Part shown: piece after piece, positions 45,669-57,478 of the stretch
How positions within the stretch are numbered: position 1 is the stretch's first letter
Layout of the letters: each line of letters starts with the position of its first letter
Source: Symbiodinium natans
Taxonomy: Eukaryota; Sar; Dinophyceae; Suessiales; Symbiodiniaceae
Reading direction: 5' to 3'
DNA length: 64,000 nucleotides
Assembly: GCA_905221605.1 (NCBI GenBank)
Contig: CAJNDS010002581.1
Location: forward strand, 226,501-290,500
Made by a program: the position numbers and the translations under genes
Notes under the pieces: generated by a model
Told to the model about the DNA's origin: nothing
Seen by the model: only the letters and a program-made list of their open reading frames with translations
The model's database searches: none

Positions 45669-48336
45669 TCAATCGCCCGCCAGGTACGCCTCGAAGTCGG
45701 AGAACGTCACGACACCAGACTAGCATGCAGGCCAATTGAAATGTGCGTGAATATGACCCCTTGGCCAGTTCACAAGAAGTTGAAGAAAAAAATCCTGCCT
45801 TGGAACGGTCCATGTCATGGAAGATCTCAGTTGCTCGAGCTGCCGCAGGCCGGCAGGTCTCCGCACACCTCGGCTCAATGTCACTCCTACTTGTTTTCAG
45901 ACAGGACCCGACGTACCCCTGTTGCACAGAAGTCTATGGGCAACACAAGGAAGCGGCAGGCTACTGGCCCCATATGAAGAAGAACCACCAACCAACAAGT
46001 GCTACTGGTAGCTCCATGTGGCATTCCTTGCCCACTGACATGGCAGCGTGAGAAGACGCAGAGAAGAAAGCTTTTATGCACTAATGGTGCTCGCACTTTT
46101 GGTTGGCCCGTGACTCCTGCCCACCCTCGATCATGAAAATTCTGATCATCATGCTGTCACAGACTGCGCATCGTCTCCCCAATGAAGAAGTATGGCACGG
46201 ACACTTCATGGAACGATCGCAAGTCCAGGAATCCGTTGTCGTGCTTATCCAACGCTGAGAACCTTATCTTCGGCACAAGCCGGCAAGGATGTGTTGTTGT
46301 TGTTGTTGTTGTTGAAAACATCAGCGAGCAGCAGGACATTACCGTAAGTGCCCAGGCAGCCGCAACGCGCGATCACGTTCTCCAAAGATCCGCCTTCGAT
46401 GCCAAAACAGGACATTGCACAGCTCGTTTCTTGATTGCTGCATGCAATCTGCCCATCTTTCAAGCACCACCCTGATCTTGCTTGAGCCTTCGCTCCTCCA
46501 CCAGTGCCAGGAATGCCTGACCAGACCCAAAATTCAAAACTACACAGAACGGGAATCAGATTCGCTCTGACTTGGACTGTTTGTGACAAGCCTCCAGCCC
46601 GATGCCCTGCGATTCCTGCCTTTGCATTCTCAGGACTGCTGAGGGAATTTTCAAAAACCTGCAAGCTAAGCCCTAAGCTTGCAGTACTGCGACATCAGAT
46701 CACGCAAATCCTGTCAGACAAGGGCAGCGCAGTAAAGGTCGATCATCATTGCAGCAGTCGTTCCTGCTTCTTAAACTTGATGCCAAATACTGCCCAAACG
46801 GCGCAACCTTAGATGGGAAGCGGAACTGCTTCATGCGCAAGTTCGAGGTATCAGACAGAAGCCGGCTCAGATCATCGATGTCCAGGAAGGGCTTCCCATC
46901 TGCAAGCGTGCATTTGAGAGAACCCCTGATCCCCTGGCCAGAAGACCCACAACTGAGCATGATAGCAGCCTGTGAATTTGTCAAAGGCAGCCCGCGGATC
47001 CATGACAACTCACAGCCGTGCGGATTCGACTGTATTGTGCTGAAGGAATACATCGTCAGCTGCTGAAGTATGAATGTAGCTGTTAACGGAAGTTGCTGTG
47101 TTTGCTGTAAAGCACACCACGCTGCTGACCTCTTTGCTGCTGGAATTACTCTGACATTTGACGCATCTCTACAGTGTGTGAGCACTTGAGGATGGATTCT
47201 TGCGATGGCCAGCAGTCTGCGTCTCGTAACTTATGTGTTAACTTGTGCTGCCAGTGCCCAGCACCTCCTTTTTCTGCTCTGTGTGCATAGCCTTCACCCA
47301 TGCCAGCCACACCACGCGCTTCTTGAACCACGTTAACTGTGCCTGCCGACAAAGGCACAGCAACGCGACAGCGCGCCATCCCACACACAAGTATGGCTGC
47401 AACGGCACTCTAGTCCTTGGCGACTGCAGTCTTGCCATCGCTGGGAAACAGCTGCCAGAAGTCACGCTGCTTCTCACCCACATCCACAGATGCTAGAGAC
47501 GAGCCTTCCTGACAAGGGCCACACACGTGAGTGCTGATGCAGCTCGAGATTCACTCTGGCCTCGAGCTTCATCCACCGACGGTCAAAGTCCAGCTTCCAG
47601 GTCCAGGTTGCGAAGTTTTTTCGCATCAGCCTTCCCAAGTCGCAGAAAGCTGCGACGAATCCTTGCAAATGGACAGCTTGAGCACAATCTGTGCCTGAAG
47701 CTCCGCTGCCTTTCAGCAGAGCGCAGCGCGTGGAAGAGCTTCGCAGCTCGAGCGGCACAACGGCGAGCAAGCCAACCTGTCATCTCTGAGAACGAACTTA
47801 ACGAAGTTAACGAACTTAATGAAATTCAACGAACTTGCACGAGGCCAAGCCATGGCCTTGGGCAGCCCTCGCAATGGTAGCCGCTGCCCGCCTGCTCTCC
47901 GCAGCAGACCTTGAAACATCAAGAAACATCAAGAAACATCAAGAAACATCAAGGAACATCAAAAAGCATGCTGTTGAGTCTTGAGCCTCCGGCCGCCAAC
48001 GTCTGATTTGTAGCTGCAACCGACTGCTCTGGCATCGAAGGAGCACAGCGGCCAGGGCCTCTGTGAGGCCAAGGCTGCCCACAATATCCAAAGGCTCACA
48101 TCCTAATGAGCCGAGACCCACACCTTGCCAGCCATCAGCTTTCGTCTTCGTCGACGTTGCTGGAAGCGACGGTAAGCACGCTGTAAGCGCTTGGCCATCT
48201 GCTGCTGGAGGTCCGGCACCTCGATCAGAACTCCGGTGACGCCATGGTAAGGTTCCGCTTGAAAGCTATGAGCCTGATCTCGACTTTTCCACTTCGCCAA
48301 CTCACAAAAACTGTCATCTTCTGAACTTAAACCCAT
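45669..48336 (-). CDS. EF-hand calcium-binding protein gene (partial model)
   Basis: The clearest part is the end: an exon finishing at 45799 (ATEIFHDMDRSK, GC donor) joins the terminal exon 45719-45669 (SGVVTFSDFEAYLAGD, stop) in phase. The joined loop D-R-S-K-S-G-V-V-T-F-S-D-F has the EF-hand pattern with acidic positions 1 and 12 and the central Gly. Upstream, exon 46262-46205 (AG|G acceptor, GT donor) encodes FSALDKHDNGFLDLRSFHE, a degenerate EF-hand with Ser instead of Glu at position 12. A frame at about 46960-46800 reads LADGKPFLDIDDLSRLLSD. At 48336-48124 an exon ending before GT carries QMAKRLQRAYRRFQQRRRRR, IQ-like and very basic. Whether all belong to one gene is inferred from strand and order. 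Likely role: a Ca2+-responsive cytoplasmic protein. Confidence 0.48.
47911..47960. repeat. 10-bp tandem repeat
   Basis: Five copies of AAGAAACATC with one or two substitutions in the outer copies. It lies within or beside the EF-hand gene, probably in an intron. Confidence 0.93.
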
Positions 48337-48639
48337 GCATCCCAGGCAGATTACAAAAATTGAAGTCCAGTGAACATATCAGCTGGTCCCCGCAAATCCG
48401 ATCAATGACCCTCTCCCGAAAGAGACGAATGCCATGCGTGCAGAAACAGGAGACAGGAAATGGAAAATTGAAAAAAATGATTCTAGCCATCTAAATAGTA
48501 GGTGCTTTGGGAGATTTACATACTCAATCAAGATCGTAGCTGAATTGAAGCCGGAATGCAATCAGGACTCAAATAAAGAACATGAACCTGATGTCTGGAT
48601 CCACTGGTTCTGCTGTTTGTCTTTGACTTGATGATGCTC

Positions 48640-49990
48640 AATCGAACCGGTTAACTTACGATTCTATCTTGAATGCACATTGGCTCAGGAAAACGGCTCT
48701 CAAAGCTTCGGCCCAGAGCTGACACCCAAAAGCGCGAAAAAAGAGAAAGCGCAGTTCAAAAAGTCAAGAAGTTTTACAGTGTGCCCTCAGCTTTGTCAAA
48801 TCATTTAGCCCCTCATCTTCTGAAGTTTGAAAGATGAGCCCCTGACTTTCTTAAATTACGAAATGAGCCCCTCATTTTCTCCAGTTGAAGAGTACTGGCC
48901 GAGCCCCACCCAAACCCTCCCAGACCTGCCTCAAACTAAATGTATAATTCCTGCTAACCCAGTCCTACTTCTGAGGGCGCAGGACAAACACTGAGGGTCT
49001 TAGCCTGGTCTTGGCAAAAAAGGAATTCAAGCTTTAGCACTCCTCGCTGGACGCCGGTGCTTCCGCAAGTTCCACAGGCACTCACCTTGGAGCGCTGACT
49101 TCAAGGCTGCAGTTCATAGGGTTTTGGGTCTAGGGTTTAGCTCGTCACTTCGGGTTTCGGCTGAAGAGCCTTTCAGTTCATTGGGCTTCAGAGGCCCAGG
49201 GTTTACAATTTAGGTTTGCGATTTTAGTAGGGGCTCAAGGTGCAGGGGTATGTTTCTGAAAAACGGGGGGGCCTCAACTTTAAGAAGTTCAGGGCACTCT
49301 CACCAAACAGAGAACAGGCAGCTCAACTCGGCATGGCAACCGTGGATTTTGGGATCTCCCGTTCTCCTTCGTACTAAACGAGTCGTTCGGGGTCTGAAAG
49401 GCTTGCGGTGCTCAGTCGACATGCCTGCAGTGGCCTGGTCCACTGGTCATTGCCAAGACATGCCAGGACACTTTCGTGACAGACCACAAACTTCACAGGC
49501 TCCTTTCAGGCCCTGCGACCATCGCGGTGGCCTTCTACCTGCCAGCTGGGGCCCGGGCCGGAAGATTTAGGGGGGCCTTCCGAAGCTGCTAAAGATTCCT
49601 ATCACCTGTTGTGACATCATGCACTGAAACACAAGCCGCCTCTGTGATGCTTATGGGCTGATCTTCAACCCGCTGGATCACGGAGGGTTGCAGCGACTCC
49701 TGCGTTAAGCATGTTGAGACACGGTATGGTACGCATGTACACTCGTGTGACCTTACAAATCCTTGCAGACCTCGCAAGAGACTGCTCGTGGCAACCGCCG
49801 GAGGACCCTGTCACAAGCGACCATTGCCTCGGATAAGAGGCGAAGATGAAGATGGCGAAGATTGGGCCAGGTGGAAGGAGCGGAAGAGCGGCAACAAAAA
49901 TGTCAAGTTCGCTTCGTAGGCTTCACGTTGTTAAACCAAGACACCTTTGCAGATGCGAGGCCGCACTCCCGGCAGAGTGCGGCAAGCTCC
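48640..49990. other. Region without a supported gene
   Basis: Contains a local repeat at about 48806-48885 in which GAGCCCCTCATTTTCT-like and TGAGCCCCTGACTTTCT-like phrases recur three times, and scattered GGGTTT/TTTAGGG words at 49120-49230. No coding frame is recognisable. Confidence 0.4.
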
Positions 49991-49999
49991 TCGACCTCT

Positions 50000-51136
50000 C
50001 ATTGTGAACTTATTGAACTTCACGTTTCACAGAACTTCGCAGATTCTCGCAAAACTTCACCCCATCAGGAAACTTTGGCCTGGTGTCCAGAGCAGTCACA
50101 ACCTGGCAGCGGTCCGAATGGATGCCAGCGCCTGCAAATGCCAGAAGTGCCTTTCAGATGATTCCACTGGACTCGAGTTCAAAGCGCAAAGCTGGAACCT
50201 CTGCAGCTCAGTCAAGTGCTGAAGCACTGCCTCAGAACCATTGACTGACACACATTTTGCTCTGACCTTTTGTTCAGTCGCCTCGATGTAGCGCTTGAAG
50301 CTGTCCCGGACCAGCAAGATCGGATCCTCTCTGAGAAGCCAAAGAAGCCAAAACATGTCACAAACACTAGAGGGGCTTGCGGCTTACGTTTCTGTTTGCG
50401 CAAGATCTCCTCGCCATGCGACATGGCTCCAGTCACATTTGCAGGAATGCACCGCGCGCAGGACCTTACGATTTGGCGTGGCAGTCCACATGTCAAATGT
50501 CAGTTGCGAAAATTTGGAGAAACACACACGTGCACCGAAAGTAGCCTAGGTGACTGCTGCATCGTTCAGCTTCAAGCTCCCGAGATCTCACAGCTGGTTC
50601 AAGGGAAAACACTCTTCATTTTCAGCCGTCTGGCATGCACAGCACATGGCATCCATGCTCCATGCAGCGTGATATCCCGACTGCGCTGGCATCTCTGTCA
50701 CTGCCAGCAATAGACGGAAATACATTCTCGGGAATTGTCTGCATCGGTGCTCTTCGACGAGATTCTCCGTGGTCAGGCCGACGGTAACACGTGCAAGCAC
50801 TCAAGCATTTCAGATTGGTACTTGTGGCTATCGTCACTCTGGACGATGAGACCCGGATTCAGATGTATCGCTGGGTCCTAGTTTCTGCATGTTTCTGCAT
50901 GTTTCTACTCTCCCGCAGGATGGAGCTTCTCTGTCGTTGTTGGGCAAAGGCGGGGTCGCAGGAGGAACACAATGCGTAACGGCAAGCGCAAAGCAAAACG
51001 GTAAAACCGTTTTGGAACACCAGTTTAAGGTGGAATAAGTGCATTCCAGGAAAAGCTCTCCTTCGATCAAGCATCTTTCGAGGCCCATGACCGCTTGATC
51101 CTTCATTGTGCGGCTTGCGGTTTCTGTGAGTTTCAC
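50000..51136 (-). CDS. Candidate multi-exon gene, unrecognised
   Basis: Three minus-strand frames look coding: 51136-51030 (LTETASRTMKDQAVMGLERC then LIEGELFLECTYST), 50770-50610 (two overlapping frames, one with TIPENVFPSIAGSDRDASAV, the other with RQFPRMYFRLLLAVTEMP) and 50335-50105 (REDPILLVRDSFKRYIEATE, then NGSEAVLQHLTELQRFQL). Short introns between them are likely. No domain was recognised. Confidence 0.35.
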
Positions 51137-52105
51137 TGCGGACTCCAGACCCGTGTGCTTAATGTTCTCTCCTGTCTTGTGGGGGCTCCCTGATTAAAGT
51201 CGATTTGGCTGGGTCATTCAGGACACCCTGACTGTTTGGGGGTGCGCAGTGGGATACTGAATAAAGACAAACCGTCCCGGCGCCGCAACACCTGGCACGC
51301 CTTTAAGAAAGAAGATTGCCAGGCGTCGCTGCCCCGTGTAAATTTATCTAAACACCTCCCTATTAAAATCATATAAACCCCCGCGCCCGTGTAAACAGGA
51401 GCAAATCCAGCCTCGACTGTTTTGGGGGGGGGGGGGGGGGAACACTAAACAGGGTAGAACATTAATGCCCTTCATGCTGCAAGATCTTGTCTACCAAAAG
51501 GGCTGAGACAAACAAAAAAGTTCCTGACCTGCTTCTGGGGCACTGGCCGCCTTGGCCGAGATGCAATTGAGTGGCTCGGTTCCCCTGTTCTCTTGAGCAA
51601 AGTGCCGAGGGTAGTCTGCAAGTGTCACAACTGTTGCACAAACCTGGTAGGAAAGGGGGAGGGAGGTCTCACACCATCCAGTGATTCGTGGCAACGCCGG
51701 AAGTCACATCACAGATGGTCGAAGTCACAATGTTAATGCCGTTTCTCATTGATGCACGCTCCTACAGCTAACAAGTTCACCACACACAAAACCAAACCAA
51801 TTCGATGTCCAATTCGATGTCCTTCCCAGAAGCACTTGGTCCACCCAGCTAATCCAACAATCATTGCTCCCAACTTCTCGATTATTTGAAACTTATCTAC
51901 AGCCAACCCACCTCTGCATCCGCCAGGACAACGAGCACCACAGCCACCGCTACCAACAACAACCACAACGACGACGAGGACAGCAATCACGCCACTGAAC
52001 CTTATGCAAATATATTGTTCCGTGTCGCCGTGTCAGGACCCCACCCCCCCCCCCCCCCCCCCGTGGTATCCCCCCCCCCACCTCAACCCAAGTCCCTCAC
52101 ACAAG

Positions 52106-52310
52106 GCTTAAACCCTGTATCCTAAACCCTAAAACCCGAAGCCCCAACCCAAAAACCCTAAAGCCTGCAACCCTAAACAAAGGTCTACAAACCCTAACCA
52201 ACGCACAAGAACCACAAAACCTTGAAAACCCTGAAACCCTAAAAACCCTAAAACCTCAAAACCCCTAAACCCAAGCCCTAAACCCTAAAAGCCTAAATCC
52301 TAAACCCACC
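52106..52310. repeat. Degenerate telomere-like CCCTAAA block
   Basis: About 200 bp dominated by CCCTAAA and variants (AACCCTAAAA, CCCTAAAACC, CCTAAAAGCC). The matching strand reads TTTAGGG, the plant/alveolate-type telomere heptamer. It is decayed and internal, so it is not a chromosome end. Preceded by C-runs at 52041-52080. Confidence 0.9.
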
Positions 52311-52710
52311 GCACTCCTCACCCCAACTACATAAAATCGGGCGGATACCTCAGCTTGGGGGAGGGCAACACTGCACCATCGATGCATTTGCGAGCCCTTT
52401 ATCTGCGATGTCAGCCTGTGGGATCGCTGTCCGCTTGCCGTGCCGGTCTCCGGTGTCCTTGTGCATGCGCGTGATCGGCGTGCGCACGGAACTTGAAGTC
52501 AAAGACTTGCAGCATCAGCCGACATCAGCCCCACCATCACGAAAAAGGCAACTTCTCTTGAACCGGCTTGAAAAGTGAACCTCAGCGAGCTCCCCTGTTT
52601 GCTCTCCCTTTTTGCGTCCTTTACGTCCTCTTTTGAAGTCCTCTTTGTCGACGAAGCCGAGCCCGTGCTTCACCAGTCGGCCGAACTTGGCTCCAACTCC
52701 GGCTCAGCAT

Positions 52711-52770
52711 CCTCGAGGGTCCTCCAGGGTCCTCGAGGGTCCTCCAGGGTCCTCGAGGGTCCTCGAGGGT
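52711..52770. repeat. 10-bp tandem repeat
   Basis: Six copies alternating CCTCGAGGGT and CCTCCAGGGT, just beyond the 3' end of the ankyrin gene. Confidence 0.97.
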
Positions 52771-52846
52771 CTTCAGCCAGCGAAGCTGGGCAGCTGGCGA
52801 AGTTGCCCAGCACAGTGCTGCATGGCAAATCGCATTTCTACTCATT

Positions 52847-53985
52847 CTACTCGTCTTCGACCTGCATCTGAAGCAACGTTCCAGGCCATCTCTTCTCGAT
52901 TTCTGACAAGTCCTTGCTCGGAAGCTTCATTCGAATGACTTTCTGGAGATCTTTGTGAGGAGCCGCTAGCTCCCAAAGTGTTAGTGGAGGCTTCGTATCT
53001 GGCACGATAGTCAGGATGGCACCATGGGCAGCAACCATGGCCTTGGTTGCATGGCGCAGGTTGCTCTTGATTGCAAGACCCAAGGGTGTCCAGCCGTCCT
53101 TTCGCTTCAAGTTTGGGTCTGCATGCTTCTCTAAGAGTGCACGGATAAATTCGTTCTTGACGCGGGCGGGCGCCTTTTCCACTGCCAAGGACAAGGCTGA
53201 GGCTCCATCTTGCCGCACCTCTTTGGCACCAGGCTCATGCACATCCAAGACTTTGTGGAGCATCTCGCTTGTTGTCTTGTACACTGCCAGGTGGGTGGCG
53301 GTCTCTCCGGTTCCTTTTGCAGGCAGCGTCAGGTTAGCTCTGAAAGAAATAAGTAGGTCCACAAGTTCCGGGTTCCCATTCGACACGGCCATCAACAATG
53401 GAGTCCAGCCAGTACCCCCGTGGTAGATATTGGGATCACCTTTGCTTTCCAGCCAAGCCCTCGCAGCCGCGACTGAGCCCCCGAAGGTATCGCGCAGTAC
53501 ATCTCCTTTGAGGTCTTTGTACTCGTCGCCCATATGGCAAACAGTATCACGCGTGTCAGCTGAGAACTCAGAGAACTGGCTCCGGTGTCGCTTTGTTTTG
53601 ACATTCGCTTCAGATCCTGGAGTCTTGTTGTCGGTCACCGCTTGCAGTAGAGCTTCACGGCGTCCTTGGCTCAGTCCGCATGATGCAACGCGACTTGCTG
53701 GCTTTCCCTCTCCCAGAGCAAGCACAAGAAGCAGTCCAACAGAGTTCCATCGGGTGCAACTGCAGAAGCTTGGCACAGTGCAGCTTTCATCATCCTGAAA
53801 GAAACTGTCGCAAAATGAATTCTAGCTCAGCGGCGTGAAGAACGTACCGTCTCATCATCCAAGCTCTGCAACTGCGCTCGAGCTTCTGACAGCTCTTGAG
53901 ACAATCGCTGGTGAATCTTGCTCAGCCGTTGAAGCCTTTCCGGATCCAGATCGAAGAAGGCCAGTGGATTCCCGTCATCCGGAGC
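52847..53985 (-). CDS. Ankyrin-repeat protein (5' partial)
   Basis: Two exons: 53985-53848 and 53794-52847 (53-nt GT-AG intron, AG|G acceptor, phase 0). The first encodes DLDPERLQRLSKIHQRLSQE, a helix typical of coiled coils, ending DDET. The second, 315 residues, starts DDESCTVPSF, has a Ser/Lys-rich region, then ankyrin repeats: GWTPLLMAVSNGNPELVDLL, TATHLAVYKTTSEMLHKVL, GASALSLAVEKAPARVKNEF, HADPNLKRKDGWTPLGLAIK. It ends LQMQVEDE and a stop. Ankyrin repeats bind other proteins; the partner is unknown. An additional upstream exon is likely: a charged helix (ERIAALEKDLQRCERKQRK) lies on the same strand at about 54143-54086 after an AG|G acceptor. The true start was not found. Confidence 0.72.
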
Positions 53986-54164
53986 CTCAGAAGATCACTC
54001 GGCAACGTCACTCTTTCGCCTCTTTCGCTCTAAAGCAAAAGCGTCTGCTCTGCTCTGCTCTGCTCTCTCGCGGTCGGCCGGCAGAGGCTTTGCGCTGCTT
54101 CCGCTCGCAGCGCTGCAGGTCCTTCTCGAGCGCTGCGATCCGCTCCTACGCAGGGCGCTGGGTG

Positions 54165-56870
54165 TGCTTGAAACATCAACAACGGCATGGTCTTTGAAGC
54201 AGTCGTATCATGTTCTCAAACTTTTTGGCATGATCACAATGAAAATCCCAAGCCAGCGCCACAAAGCACGCACAGTCGCTATTCCGAGTTGTGGAGAGAC
54301 TCGATCTGATGATATGGTCCTCCAGCATCATTTTCTCTTGATCCTCCTGCAACCAGCTCGTGCGCGATGCCCCAAATGCCGAACTGACCAATATGTCTAG
54401 TTGGGTTTTGGCGTTACATGCGTTCCAGAATTGAGGATATCAAACAATCTTAAAGGTACCCCAGCTCAAGCACATTTCGATTCAATCAGGATTCTAAATT
54501 CTAATGACACCATGGATTCTTGGAAGGTGCCAGATCATTCGTTTCATGTACGATGTTTACGGCGTTGTGGCTCTTTTGGGCGGCACGAGCTTACGACCGC
54601 GCTGGAGTGCCTTTTTATCTAGGCTAGCCAGTCCCGTTGCAGCTGCTAGCAGCTAACACGCGTGGCCTGAACTGGACTCTAAGCCACCCTTCTCCCGCTG
54701 GAGCTTTAAACCCTGGTCCCCCCTTCCCCCAACCCCCCTCCCGTTTCCCTTTTTCCCTTCTCCTCCCCTCCCTTGTGGTTCAGGCTGTAGGGCTTAGGTG
54801 CGAGTTTAGGCCTGTGCTTCATGTTAGGCTTTAGGGTCCAGGGTTTCCCCTCTTCCCCTGCGGTTCGTTGTAGCATTGCGAGCCCACATTCCAAAACACT
54901 GTACTGTCCCAATTCCCAATCCTCTAGCAAAATGCAGAACTGCAGCCACAAGCAGTGCCCCCGCCCCTGCCCTTCAGACCCCTTGGCACAGATCATGAGA
55001 GGGATCGGGCACACACATTTAAAGAGGCCCGACCTCGGCTGCCTCGAGAGTCTGAGTGGATGCCACAGATGACACAGAGTTCCGCCTGGGGACGGCGCAA
55101 ATGTGCAATCAGAAACGTGGCGGCGTCTCTTGACTCCCAGCCTCTGGTCTCGAACGTTTTGAGAACTCGCCTGGCTGTTCAGTGACTTTCAAGGACTTTT
55201 GTGACGTTTGGAGCTTTCTGCAGAGGTACATCACCTCGGTGCAGATGCGCCTGGGTGTCCTTCAAGATGTCACCAGTCTCAGGGTCAATCAGGCCATCCA
55301 AGAGGCCCAGCACTTTCACCTTCAGCCGTGTCCCAGGCAAGATGCTCAACAAAGGAGCCTTGACTCGTCCTGACTACCTGGAGCTGCCTCGGCCAAGAGC
55401 TTCTCTTGCTGTTTCTGGCTGTTCTTGGACTTCTGACTGGAAAAGCCCAGCCAGCGCGCTGCGGCTTCGCCACTGGCACTCGTTCCCGTCGACGTGCCTG
55501 GTAGTAGAGCCCTTACCCTCACACAAAAAAGCAAACTGGGGTATTGTCGGTATGCCCTACAGTATCTCTATCATCAGATCCAGGTAGCTCTGGAAGTCGT
55601 CATTCTCCACGCTGCCAGGCGCTGCAACAAAAACCGTGGACTTCCACTGCCTTAAATTACTGGGCCCAACGTTGTGTCTGGTCTGCAGGTAAAGACTGTA
55701 AAGACAGACAGATCATCACAAAACAGCTATGGACCTCCGTAACGGGCAGCCTACAAGCGCCCAGAAACATGTTGCTCTGTGGGGTGCAGGCACCTGTTGC
55801 TAAGAATCCTGTCCTCCGGCACGTGCAATGCGATGCAATAGGAGACACGTCTTAGCGGCAGCACACGTCCTTGGGGATACAAATTTCAAGTCAAGACTTG
55901 TGGATGAACCAACTGTCTCGTGTGGCATCATGTGACATTGCCCTTCCTGTGTTCTGCGGGTTGGGGGGTATGGTTGGATTTGGCCGCAGTGGCCAGAGGC
56001 GCATTTGCAGGGTGCAGGTTGGGAGGAATGGTGAAGTGAAACATGCCGAAGGCAGGGCACAAAGAGAGATCAGACATTTTGACAGTAGCAGACCTGCCGG
56101 CCATCAGGACACAAGGTCTGGGCTTCAGTTGCGGGTCTGGGAGATGTGAGGGCAAGGGAAACGGGCATAGGCAAAGAGACATCGTCCTGAGCATCACACA
56201 CGCGCACACGTGCGCACACTTGCATGTGCGAAGAAGGGCCGCTACAGCAAGCAGCATGCAGGCGACCGTCTTGTTGGAACATCTCTTGCGACCGCTTGCG
56301 GCTGGGAGACCTTGGCCATCAGGCAGCCTGCATGCTGCGCGACAGAGTTTCTCGCGGTCCATGAAGACGTCAGGAGCATCCTTGATCCTTGGACACAACT
56401 GTTTGCATCTGATTCGCGAAGCACCCTGTTTGTGAGAGGTATCCGAGCCTGAGCTCATACGCCTCTAGTCTACGCCCACACTTGACATTCCGTTTGCCGA
56501 TGTCGTTAACAGGGAGTCCTGGTGCCTTTCTTGAGACAGAAGTCGCAACAAAGGCATCGTCAGGAATGTCATCATCATCCGCTTCGAGGCTTTGGACATC
56601 TTCCACCAACCTTACATGCAAGACGACTACCGTATACAGATTTTACAGCGCTTAAGCAACCGGACTGCACAGTTTCCACATGCAGACAAAGCACCTGTCC
56701 CAAAGTTCCTCTGCAAAGTCATGAGCTTCAGGAAACTCGCCAGACCCCGTGTCAAACGGAGCTACAATCCTGTTGAAGCCTGAACTCGTGGTGTAGTGAT
56801 AGACCGTGACCTTCGCCACAGACATGTGACATGTGCCATATGAGTACCAAAATGTCAAAGAAGCCTCCTG
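54165..56870. other. Region without a supported gene
   Basis: No family-level similarity in any frame. A C/T-rich stretch with CCCTTCCCCCAACCCCCCTC lies at about 54718-54775, followed by TTTAGG/AGGGTCCAGGG telomere-like words. Exons of the ankyrin gene or of the 57-kb gene may be hidden here. Confidence 0.35.
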
Positions 56871-56876
56871 GCTCTG

Positions 56877-57478
56877 CTAAGGCTCTGCAATTGTTCTGTA
56901 AAGGCAAGCCGCGAGGCGCCGGTAGGCCATCTGTCCTTCGAGGGCCTCGAAGAAGGGCAGCAGGTTGAAGCGGACGGGCCACAGGACGACGCCCGTTCGA
57001 AGGTGCTTCACGAAGGGAATCTCCTCTGACCAGGCGGTAACTTCGTAGCCACCAGGAGGCATCTTCTTTGGTTGAAGGACGGCTCCCATGTGGAGCCCCG
57101 AATCAAACCAGTGCTCCAGGTTCATGGCTTTCTCCGTCAAATCTTCCAGGACTTGATCCTTCCAAGCGGATAAGGAAGACTCCGAAAGACATGATTAGCA
57201 GCTTGATGTAGCAAAGGTCCTGCTTCTGGGATGCACTTTTTGCTCCTTGCTTTGCGATAGGCGAGATGTGGTGTCGCGTCCGAGGCTGAAAATTCTGAGC
57301 CGAGTTCACCATCTTTTGCATCCTTGCACAGGGCTGCACAAATAAGTGGAATTTCCAGTTGAATACTGCTCGCAGGACTGGTTGCCATTTGGTCGCACAT
57401 CCTGAGACTTTCCAGGTATGCTGTAGCTCCCAAGGCATTCTGCCCATCAGCTTCGTGAGGATCTTCCCCATCGCCAAC
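56877..57478 (-). CDS. Two exons of an unrecognised protein
   Basis: Exon 57478-57251 (228 nt, preceded by GCGAG|G, followed by GC) and terminal exon 57158-56877 (282 nt, preceded by GGAAG|G) join in phase 0 and end in TAG. The first reads VGDGEDPHEADGQNALGATA and QLEIPLICAALCKDAKDGE, the second MNLEHWFDSGLHMGAVLQPK, GGYEVTAWSEEIPFVKHLRT, then LWPVRFNLLPFFEALEGQMA and CLYRTIAEP. Composition and splice signals match the other genes. No family was recognised, and the 5' end is missing (the frame is open upstream at 57514). Confidence 0.5.

Noticed and set aside
52106-52310. True telomere end
   Set aside because: The heptamers are degenerate, short and flanked on both sides by ordinary sequence with genes.
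53016-53426. Plus-strand frame opposite the ankyrin exon
   Set aside because: Antisense shadow of the ankyrin repeats.
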